Assembly: GCA_022605425.2 (NCBI GenBank)
Contig: CM061248.1
Location: forward strand, 1,240,001-1,304,000
Direction of reading: 5' to 3'
Origin: Hamiltosporidium tvaerminnensis
Taxonomy: Eukaryota > Microsporidia > Dubosqiidae
DNA length: 64,000 bases
The position numbers and the translations under genes are program-made. The notes beneath the pieces were generated by a model that ran no database searches, had not been told where the DNA came from, and worked only from the letters and a program-made list of their open reading frames with translations. Position 1 is the first letter of the stretch. The number at the start of each line of letters is the position of its first letter. Positions 56,501-64,000 of this stretch are shown one piece after another.

Positions 56501-57281
56501 GGTTAGATGCCTACACCTTCTCCTTCTAAATAGATATAAGTTTAAGTCTTCAAAACGAATAAGGAGCCACTCAGTTCAAGAAATTCTTGATAATGAGTAT
56601 GCAGAGATAAGAGTGGACACCAGAATTAAAACTGATGTTAAAATTCGGAATAACAGACCGGACATATTTATTTTAGATAAGAAGAAGAATAAGATAACAC
56701 TCATTGAAGTAGGAATCACTTCCCAAGATTCACTTCAAATAGTTGAAACTGAAAAACTTAGGAAGTATGACCTGCTAGCCAATGAGTTGGGCCTTATTTA
56801 TAAGTGTAGTGTTGAGATAATCCCTTATGTGATGACCTGGGACGGTATTGTGACAAAATACCATAAATCTCATCTTAAAAGACTAGAAATACCCATGAAT
56901 GTAGAAGCATACATTCAGTCTATAGTACTTAAAAAGACAGTCGAAACTATTTTCTTTGATCGACGAAGAGGACTTGAGTCAGGACTAAATGCCGAAGAGA
57001 GCTGGGAGAGAGCGTCAATGGGTGTTATTATGAGATCAGAGATGCATGAGGAACCAATACCCCCTTTAAAAGAAGCGAAAACAGAGGAAGATGGTGCCAA
57101 AAATTTTAAACCAAAATATAAAGCCCCCTTTATTTTACAAGGAGGAACCACTTTAGAGGAACCGACCAATAACATAAATGAAGAGTCGGATTTGGAAGAA
57201 GAGACAAAAGTGGTCAAAGAGGTAGAAGAAAACATGTAAAAATGGTAAAAAATATTTTAACCCAGAATTTTATTAAATAAA
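53536..57281 (+). mobile_element. Near-full-length LINE, inactivated (copy 2)
   Basis: It aligns along nearly its whole length with the intact copy at 57392. The N-terminal segment differs and no in-frame ATG opens it (the longest frame begins with GTG at 53556), so the extreme 5' end is probably lost. The 3' end AATTTTATTAAATAAA at 57281 is the same as in other copies. Single-base shifts near 54075, 54290 and 56208 break it into four frames. It keeps the canonical RT text QGDSLSPLLF and FIDDL. Confidence 0.9.
53556..57239 (+). pseudogene. LINE polyprotein (RT and REL endonuclease) with frameshifts
   Basis: Pieces at 53556-54098, 54116-54361, about 54295-56238 and 56289-57239 form one reading when compared with the 1248-residue protein of the next copy. 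The third piece contains the RT core: WIDVKKAYDSIDHAY (motif A), GILQGDSLSPLLFVLCMDPL (motif B) and LLFIDDLKLL (motif C). The fourth has CQHCGKSGKTVDHLATRC and RPDIFILDKKKN..ITLIEVG, the CCHC knuckle and PD-(D/E)XK-type nuclease. All catalytic residues survive, so only the shifts appear to disable it. Confidence 0.9.
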
Positions 57282-57391
57282 ATTAATATCTTTATTATCT
57301 TTATTATTTTTATTCTAATTTTATTTTTATTCTCATTATATTTTTTAATAAATTAATTATTTTTAATATCTTTATTCCAGTTATTAAAAAA
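57282..57391. repeat. AT-rich junction between two head-to-tail LINE copies
   Basis: The 110 bases consist of ATCTTTATTATTTTTATTCT-type repeats, ending TTCCAGTTATT then AAAAAA before the next ATG. TTCCAGTTATT recurs several times after the second LINE (61180-61250). Confidence 0.7.
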
Positions 57392-60300
57392 ATGGGTAGA
57401 AGAAAAAAAGTTGACAACGAAAATATAAAAAATGATGAAATAAATGCTGTAAACAACTCGGAAATTAGTTTTAAAGAGATGAAAACGTGTGATAGAGATG
57501 TAGTAACTATATCCGAGACGCTTCCACCACAACCGACCATCTATAATAACACCCACTCCCCATCGAGCAATACGCTTCAGGCTACTCCAATCAACCTGCT
57601 CGATTCCGCACTCCCTTCTTCCTGTCCCGATTCGTCTGCGCGTAGACCAGCCAACACAATGGAAAACCTCAATGCCCCTGTCATTCCAGAAGTAAATCGA
57701 CTGATGGTATTGCATTCAATACTTGACTCTGTCACAGCCGTAGAGCAGGAATGGCCTAGATCCGCTATTTCAGCAGTGCAAAAAAGGTTTGAGAGAATGC
57801 CTAGAAATGGCTGGTCTGCAATTCTTAGGTACTATAATGGGAAATTTGGTCGAACTGTTGATATCGATGTGTTAAAAAAATTAACACATAATGAGGCAGA
57901 AAGAGAAATAAGGCAAGAAGAGAATGGAGAGCGACGTAGAATCGCCACTTGTCTCGCCGAGCCATGTTCTTTAACTGACACTACACTCTATATGAACCTG
58001 AGAGAAAAGTTCTTGTGCAAAATCAAGGAACTCTCGGAGAAGGAAATCGGAGATGTAGTGGTCCGAACTAGAAAACTTCCAAGTGAATTGGTTGATAGTA
58101 AAGTTTTGGAACTCATAAATCGGATCACAGGTGAATATGCTGAATCTCATGTGCCTAAGAATGTTAGTGATGCAGCTCGAATCATCCAGGCGGCTCAGGT
58201 ATGCTATGACGAGGAAACGCGTAAGGAGAAGCCTAGATCTGCTTGGAAGGAAAACATAGAAAGTAAAATTTCTAAGTTAGTACTTTCCAAAGATCTCCTC
58301 GAGAAGGCTCGCAAGCAGGAAAAGCTCTCTACTTCGGAAACGAAAAGTCTCAGAAAAATTATGCGAGAGTTTAATTTAGACTTAAGCAAAATAAATGATC
58401 TCTCTGAGGCTTTGGTTAAGAAGAATGAGGCTTTGAATGTTTACGAGAAAAAAATTACGATGTATGAAAGTAGGAGAAAATTTCGAAAAGAGAATCGTAT
58501 GTTTGAGTTATTCCGAGGTCGATTCTATCGAGGGTTATCTGAGCGCGTTGAATCCGAGCATGTGGTTTATCGTGACGAAATTTCAGAATTTTGGTCTACA
58601 ATGTGGAATAAAAATGATAAAGTAGTTACATATGATGAGTATTTGATACCTTTCGTGTCAGATACGCACCAGACCACGTTTCCTTTACTTGAAGAGTTTA
58701 TAGATATCATCAATTGGCTGCCTAACTGGAAAGCCGCTGGAATTGATGGTATTTATAACTTTTACATCAAGAAACTTACGAGCCTTCATAAATATCTTTA
58801 CGATATTGTGAAAGCCATATGTTTAGAAGGAACGCCTCAAGCCGATTGGTATTATTGTGGACTTACTTATCTGATACCTAAAGGTACACCAAAGACTGGC
58901 TCTGATTACAGGCCAATAACCTGTATGTCAAATCTGTATAAACTAACTACAAAATGTGTTACTAAAGTCGTACAGATTGAGGTGGAAAGACGAGGATTAC
59001 TTTCAGAAAATCAGTTGGGAGCAGTAAGAGGAGTGCAAGGAGCGAAAGAACAGGCCCTATTGAATATTGCCATTAATAAAGAGTACGGAAACAATCTTAA
59101 GGCAACATGGATTGATGTCAAAAAAGCTTATGATTCAATAGATCATGCTTATTTGACTCAATGCATTGAAAACCTTAATTTACCTGATTGGATCCTGAAA
59201 TTTATTAAGGTAATTATATCAAAATGGAAAATTGATATATCAGTAGGGCCTGAAAAAATCATGAGCAAGAAGATTGACAGAGGGATTCTGCAAGGAGATA
59301 GTTTGTCACAATTATTGTTTGTGTTGTGTATGGATCCATTGAGCCGAAAGCTTAATGAGAAATACACAAAAGTGACAATAAAGACAGATGCAGAATCCCA
59401 CGCGACTAATCATCTCTTGTTTATTGATGATCTTAAGCTCCTTGCCGAAGATGGACAAACATTGGAAGAAATGACTGAGGAGGTTAAAAAGTTTATGAAT
59501 AATATAGGATTGGAAATTAACAAAGAGAAGTCAGCCACTAATGATCCATGTTGTGAAGATACTGCTACTCTTCTTGAAGGAATAGGTGTTTATAAATACC
59601 TTGGAATTATAGAAGATAGCAGAGGAATTCCAACAAGTAAGTCGTTTGAGGAAGTACAGACTAAACTTATAGCACGAGTAGAAAGACTTTGTCGCACGAG
59701 ATTAAATGCAAGAAATTTATTTCAAGCCATTAATCAACATGCGATTTCTTTACTAAACTATCATATAGGTGTACTCCGACTTGAACCGGCTGACTTCTCT
59801 AAGTTAGATGATGCGGTGCGTGCAGTGTTAGTAAAGAACAAAATACATCTACGCCCAGGATGCAAAGAACGTCTATACCTTCCGCGTAAAGAACTTGGAA
59901 GAGGTTTACATAGTGTCGAGTTCAAAAGCGAACATATGCTTTTGCAACTCTTGGATTGTCTGGAAAAACATAAAGATACATCGACCAGAAGAGCAGCAAT
60001 CCTAAAGGTTGAGAATAATAATAAAACCCACCTTTCACTAATTAAAAACTTTTTAAAAATAAAATACGGGTTGGAAGAGGAAGTCACAAAAAAGAAATTG
60101 GAAGAAGCTCAACTAGCTAACCTATATAACGAAATCAAAAACCGAAAACTACATTCAAAGTTATATAGCGCTAGAAATAACGAGCTGGTAAGTGTAAATG
60201 ACTCCTCAAGATGGTTAAAGAAAGGAAGTGTAAGACCACGTGATGAAGCAGTGTTCTGTTATATCCAGGATAGAAATGTTTTCTGGGGTGCAGAAGGTAT

Positions 60301-61138
60301 GTGTCAACACTGCAACCAGTCTAGGAAAACTGCTGATCACTTAGCAACGAGATGTGAAAAAATGCTTGGTCATGACTATACTAGACGACATAATGAAGTG
60401 GTACGATGTATACATTTACTCTTGCTGAATAAATATAAGTTTAAGTCTTCGAAACGAATTAGAAGCCACTCAGTTCAAGAAATTCTTGATAACGAATATG
60501 CAGAGATAAGAGTGGACACCAGAATAAAAACTGATGTCAAGATTCGGTGTAACAGACCAGATATATTTATTTTAGACAAGAGACAGAATAGGATAACCCT
60601 CATTGAGGTAGGAATCACATCCCAAGACTCTCTCCAAATAGTTGAAACAGAGAAGCTTAGGAAGTATGACCTATTAGCAAATGAGTTAGGTCTTATTTAT
60701 AAATGCAATGTAGAGATAATTCCTTATGTGATGACCTGGGACGGTATTGTGACAAAATACCATAAGACGTATGTTAAGAGACTGCAAATACCCATGAATG
60801 TAGAGGCATATATACAATCCATAGTACTCAAGAAGACAGTCGAAACAATTTCTTTTGATCGACGAAGAGGACTTGAGTCTGGTCCAAATGCCGAGGAGAG
60901 CTGGGAGAGAGCATCATTAAGTGTTATTTTACGAGCTGAGATGCATAAACAACTAATACCCCCTTTAAAGCAAGTAGACAACGAGGAAGATGATGTTAAA
61001 ACGGAAAATACAAAAAATATTTTACCCCTTATTTTGGATGGCATAACCACAGCAAAGGAACCAACAAATAATACAACTGAAGAGTTGGAGTTGGAGGAAG
61101 AGATAGAAGTGGTTGAAATGGTGGAAAGAATTATTTAA
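57392..61138 (+). CDS. Intact single-ORF LINE: reverse transcriptase and REL endonuclease (copy 3)
   Basis: The frame of 1248 codons is open from MGRRKKVDNENIKNDE to the stop. RT motifs: IDVKKAYDSIDH (D575), GILQGDSLSQ (631-640), FIDDL (677-681, catalytic D679 and D680). Then follow a long thumb/linker region, a CCHC motif C971-C974-H983-C988 and a restriction-like nuclease RPD1057..E1072VGI with KLRKYDLL downstream. One ORF with a C-terminal REL nuclease defines the early-branching LINE group (CRE, R2, R4, Dong-like). No N-terminal CCHH/Myb DNA-binding motif of R2 type is evident; the first ~360 residues are unassigned. A notable change is glutamine 640 where almost all RTs, and the sister copy, have proline (LSP). 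Whether this abolishes activity is unknown. Confidence 0.9.
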   Translation: MGRRKKVDNENIKNDEINAVNNSEISFKEMKTCDRDVVTISETLPPQPTIYNNTHSPSSNTLQATPINLLDSALPSSCPDSSARRPANTMENLNAPVIPEVNRLMVLHSILDSVTAVEQEWPRSAISAVQKRFERMPRNGWSAILRYYNGKFGRTVDIDVLKKLTHNEAEREIRQEENGERRRIATCLAEPCSLTDTTLYMNLREKFLCKIKELSEKEIGDVVVRTRKLPSELVDSKVLELINRITGEYAESHVPKNVSDAARIIQAAQVCYDEETRKEKPRSAWKENIESKISKLVLSKDLLEKARKQEKLSTSETKSLRKIMREFNLDLSKINDLSEALVKKNEALNVYEKKITMYESRRKFRKENRMFELFRGRFYRGLSERVESEHVVYRDEISEFWSTMWNKNDKVVTYDEYLIPFVSDTHQTTFPLLEEFIDIINWLPNWKAAGIDGIYNFYIKKLTSLHKYLYDIVKAICLEGTPQADWYYCGLTYLIPKGTPKTGSDYRPITCMSNLYKLTTKCVTKVVQIEVERRGLLSENQLGAVRGVQGAKEQALLNIAINKEYGNNLKATWIDVKKAYDSIDHAYLTQCIENLNLPDWILKFIKVIISKWKIDISVGPEKIMSKKIDRGILQGDSLSQLLFVLCMDPLSRKLNEKYTKVTIKTDAESHATNHLLFIDDLKLLAEDGQTLEEMTEEVKKFMNNIGLEINKEKSATNDPCCEDTATLLEGIGVYKYLGIIEDSRGIPTSKSFEEVQTKLIARVERLCRTRLNARNLFQAINQHAISLLNYHIGVLRLEPADFSKLDDAVRAVLVKNKIHLRPGCKERLYLPRKELGRGLHSVEFKSEHMLLQLLDCLEKHKDTSTRRAAILKVENNNKTHLSLIKNFLKIKYGLEEEVTKKKLEEAQLANLYNEIKNRKLHSKLYSARNNELVSVNDSSRWLKKGSVRPRDEAVFCYIQDRNVFWGAEGMCQHCNQSRKTADHLATRCEKMLGHDYTRRHNEVVRCIHLLLLNKYKFKSSKRIRSHSVQEILDNEYAEIRVDTRIKTDVKIRCNRPDIFILDKRQNRITLIEVGITSQDSLQIVETEKLRKYDLLANELGLIYKCNVEIIPYVMTWDGIVTKYHKTYVKRLQIPMNVEAYIQSIVLKKTVETISFDRRRGLESGPNAEESWERASLSVILRAEMHKQLIPPLKQVDNEEDDVKTENTKNILPLILDGITTAKEPTNNTTEELELEEEIEVVEMVERII

Positions 61139-61172
61139 AAAGAAAAATTTGTTAACCCAGAATTTTATTAAA
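57392..61172 (+). mobile_element. Full-length LINE (copy 3)
   Basis: The element comprises the intact ORF and a short 3' UTR ending AACCCAGAATTTTATTAAATAA at about 61172, identical in form to the ends of the other copies. It starts only 7 or so bases before the ATG if the A-run belongs to the element. No poly(A) tail is seen; instead it ends in AAATAAATAAA-like text. Confidence 0.85.
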
Positions 61173-61330
61173 TAAATAAAAATATTCCAGTTATTCAAAT
61201 TATAGGATTTATTCCAGTTATTCTAATTTTAGGATTTATTCCAGTTATTCTAATTATATTTTTATTCTAATTATTCAAATTATAGGATTTAATGAAATAT
61301 TCTTATTATTAAATAAATCTTCTTTCTAAT
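61173..61330. repeat. Short repeats at the 3' side of the LINE
   Basis: TTCCAGTTATTCTAATT and ATTATAGGATTTA are repeated three or more times. They continue the repeat type found before and between the LINE copies. Confidence 0.75.
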
Positions 61331-61410
61331 TTTATTTATAAGGATTATGAAAAGTTTATTTTTATTTTTAATATATCTCATTGAATATAAATTTAATTTT
61401 AGTTTGATAT

Positions 61411-61525
61411 AAAAATTTATTTAAAATTGTATTTTGTAAAAAGATATAAAATTTATTTAAAATTGTATTTTGTAAAAAGATATAAAAATTTATTTAAAAT
61501 TGTATTTTGTAAAAAGATATAAAAT
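61411..61525. repeat. Tandem repeat, ~36-37-bp units
   Basis: Three copies of AATTTATTTAAAATTGTATT followed by TTGTAAAAAGATAT stand next to one another. Confidence 0.85.
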
Positions 61526-61734
61526 TAGTTTTTTAAAAGTAAAAAAATCTTAATTACAGTTATTATAGTACTTGTCACATAAATTGTTGCTTTTAAGTGT
61601 TTTAAATATGAAATATCAATCTTAAATATTTTTAATAATATATATTTTAATATATTTCAATAATCTTTTACTTTGGTTATATTGGTCTAATATATTACTT
61701 GATTTGATATTCTTTGAATATTTAGTTAATCATA

Positions 61735-62000
61735 TGAAATAATTAAAAATCTTTTAGTAAATTATATGAATTATAAATCTTTTAGTAAATTATATGGATT
61801 ATATGAACTATAAATATAAGGAATTATGTAAAATATAAATATTTTAGTAATATGTGGAATATAAATATATTGAACTATATGAACTATATGAAATATAAAT
61901 ATAATGGAATTATATGAATTATAAATATAATGGAATTATGTGAATTATAAATATAATGGAATTATATGAATTATAAATATAATGGAATTATATGAAATAG
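61735..62000. repeat. AT-rich tandem repeat, ~24-bp units
   Basis: Units such as ATATAATGGAATTATATGAA and TTATAAAT are repeated with variation across about 265 bases. Confidence 0.8.
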
Positions 62001-62552
62001 TTTTTATCTCTTAGAAATATTTTGGGTCTTTAAATGAATATAACAGGTAAATATTTATTTTTATATAAGTTTATATAAATTAATATAAAACCTATGAAAT
62101 ACTTTTAAAAAAAAAAAGCTTAAAAAGTTTATTATTTTTTTATATAAACTTATATTAAAATGTATTTGTTCATTAACTAGCTACAAATCAATATACATTT
62201 ATAAGAAGATTAAAATTTATTAAATTAAATTCTAAATAGAAAAAATATTTTGAGATCAATGTAATCTAAGGAAACTAGATTGAGAACAAAAAAAGGAAAA
62301 TATTTAAATATTTCTATTTCTTTAAATATATATAGAACCTCTTACTAGCAATTTAGTTGTAAAATATAACAATTCTAGTTTTTTATTTGACCAAACTTTT
62401 TTATCTTCTGGTTTCTATTCGCGAAATTTATTTCTTCGAGAAATTAAATAAAATAACTGTTGATACTAAGATCTTTAAAATCCACTATTTCTGGAAATAG
62501 ATATATAAACTCCCAAATATTTTTAACATCTATCAAATCTAGTATAGAACAT
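62001..62552. other. AT-rich gap, nothing recognised
   Basis: No gene or repeat was identified between the two arrays. Confidence 0.4.
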
Positions 62553-62945
62553 TAGCTTATATATTCTCAATATGATTCGTATAAAATAATTACGAACTTC
62601 AACTCTTTATATCTATAGTATTTGAAATTAAACTTATATTCTCAATATGATTCGTATAAAATAATTACGAACTTCAACTCTTTATATCTATAGTATTTAA
62701 AATTAAACTTATATTCTCAATATGATTCTTATAAAATAATTACGAACTTCAACTCTTTATATCTATAGTATTTGAAATTAAACTTATATTCTCAATATGA
62801 TTCTTATAAAATAATTACGAACTTCAACTCTTTATATCTATAGTATTTGAAATTAAACTTATATTCTCAATATGATTCGTATAAAATAATTACGAACTTC
62901 AACTCTTTATATCTATAGTATTTGAAATTAAACTTATATTCTATA
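62553..62945. repeat. Tandem array of 75-bp units
   Basis: Five nearly identical units of 75 bases carry TTATATTCTCAATATGATTC, TATAAAATAATTACGAACTT and CAACTCTTTATATCTATAGT. Only single-base differences (for example GATTCG against GATTCT) separate them, so the array is recent or homogenised. Confidence 0.95.
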
Positions 62946-63251
62946 TATATAATTGGTTTATGATTAGAATCATTGGTTTCTATAAAAATACATTTTTCTG
63001 AAAATTTTGATATGGAACAGAAGTATCCTGTTTCTTAAAGAAATATGTTCGTTTTGAAAAAAAATATACTTTAAAGAAATGAAGCCATTTTTTTTATATT
63101 CTTATATGAAATAAACCATTGTTCTGTAATATTATACATTCCAAACTTAATTACAAAATAAAAAATAGGCAATTAAGTGGTTGTTACAGTTTCTAAATAA
63201 CTGTTCTTCTCATTCAATAATATATTTTAATATCAGTTTACTAAATAAAAT

Positions 63252-63665
63252 ATGAAAATGTTTATTAAAGTACTTCAAACTATATTCGATCATTATATTG
63301 AATTGTATATCTTGATGAACATAAAACCGTATTTAAAGTGGGTGGCTTATGAAAGATATAGCCATCTAATTTTAGATATTAAGTTTATTTATGTTACTCT
63401 TAATACATGTAACCGATTGATATCTCAACTACAAAGTATATCCATCTTTGAAGCGAAGTCATTTCCTGTTACTGTTAATACATGTAACCAATTGATATCT
63501 CAACTACAAAGTATATCAATCTTTGAAGCAAAATCATTATATTTCCCCTTTAAAAATAGTATAAATATCAAATATGGTATCTCATATGAAGCCATTTTTG
63601 CCGTAATTTATTTACATGGCAAGAATCTTTGTTTCCCAAAAAATATTTCAGTGTCAGATCTATAG
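63252..63665 (+). CDS. Hypothetical ORF with an internal 25-residue repeat, doubtful
   Basis: The 137-codon frame starts MKMFIKVLQTIFDHYIELYI. Residues 48-72 (VTLNTCNRLISQLQSISIFE..) are repeated as 73-97 (VTVNTCNQLISQLQSISIFE..), from a 75-base DNA duplication at 63393-63542. There is no signal peptide and no CCC motif before the ATG. The frame has survived a duplication of a multiple of three, which mildly favours coding. No family recognised. Confidence 0.35.
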   Translation: MKMFIKVLQTIFDHYIELYILMNIKPYLKWVAYERYSHLILDIKFIYVTLNTCNRLISQLQSISIFEAKSFPVTVNTCNQLISQLQSISIFEAKSLYFPFKNSINIKYGISYEAIFAVIYLHGKNLCFPKNISVSDL

Positions 63666-63904
63666 TACTTTATAAGACACAAAGAATATTTCCGTTTAAA
63701 AACTTTAACCGTTTAAAAGACAAATTTTTGTATTCTCATTTCAATTTTTGTTTATCGAAATAGAGTTAAAAATATAAGAATATCTATAATAGCGGTTTAT
63801 AATTTATCATATATGTAAAAATATATTCTAACGTATAATATACACTTAAATATCTAATTAATGATTTATTTAAACAGAATATCTTAATTTCAATGTAAAT
63901 TTAT

Positions 63905-64000
63905 AGATATCTAAAGAAATAAACTCTTATAAAATTATAAATCATAAAGAAATAAACTCTTATAAAATTATAAATCATAAAGAAATAAACTTTTATAAAT
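63905..64000. repeat. Tandem repeat reaching the window edge, 33-bp units
   Basis: AAAGAAATAAACTCTTATAA followed by AATTATAAATCAT occurs at least twice and again in part at the edge, so the array may continue outside the window. Confidence 0.85.

Noticed and set aside
61411-64000. CRISPR-like regularly spaced repeats
   Set aside because: The arrays are contiguous tandem units without unique spacers, in a eukaryotic context.

Overview
This window looks like a piece of a large, gene-poor, very AT-rich microsporidian genome. That inference rests on short intronless eukaryotic genes with reduced, lysine/asparagine-rich proteins, a CCC motif just upstream of every well-preserved start codon, and a heavy load of decayed mobile DNA. 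A Hamiltosporidium/Nosema-type expanded genome would fit, but the species cannot be fixed from the sequence alone.

Only six well-preserved host genes are visible: a 1507-aa signal-peptide plus C-terminal-anchor protein (20419-24942, +), a C2H2 zinc-finger protein (26376-26975, +), and a cluster at 43.5-53.4 kb with a WD40 protein resembling Utp17/Nan1 (-), a PNUTS/Ppn1-like PP1-binding protein (+), an unrecognised helical protein (+) and a tail-anchored SNARE of syntaxin-18/Ufe1 type (+).

Layout. 1-8.5 kb: a large inverted segmental duplication whose arms (1 to about 2690 and about 5645-8465) each carry a broken leucine-rich-repeat-like gene; the spacer holds copies of a ~730-bp repeat. 9-19 kb: repeat remnants, a decayed DDE integrase gene, a third broken LRR-like gene, a short 3' stub of a LINE, a candidate non-autonomous Helitron and the tail of a different non-LTR element. 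20.4-27 kb: two host genes. 27.3-29.1 kb: a decayed Helitron with recognisable helicase and both termini. 29.5-43.4 kb: the ~730-bp repeat, LINE fragments, a fourth broken LRR-like gene, a 5'-truncated LINE, and long empty AT-rich stretches. 43.5-53.4 kb: the conserved gene cluster, separated by minisatellite-like repeats. 53.5-61.2 kb: two head-to-tail copies of a single-ORF LINE with reverse transcriptase and a restriction-enzyme-like endonuclease, one broken by frameshifts and one open over 1248 codons. 61.2-64 kb: tandem repeats with one doubtful ORF.

The host genes show no common pathway, apart from generic nuclear roles (ribosome biogenesis, RNA 3'-end/phosphatase control, transcription). 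The main interest is the mobile DNA: at least six traces of one LINE family, about eight copies of an undescribed repeat with a conserved 77-codon ORF, two or three Helitrons, and a decaying LRR-like multigene family arranged in inverted pairs.
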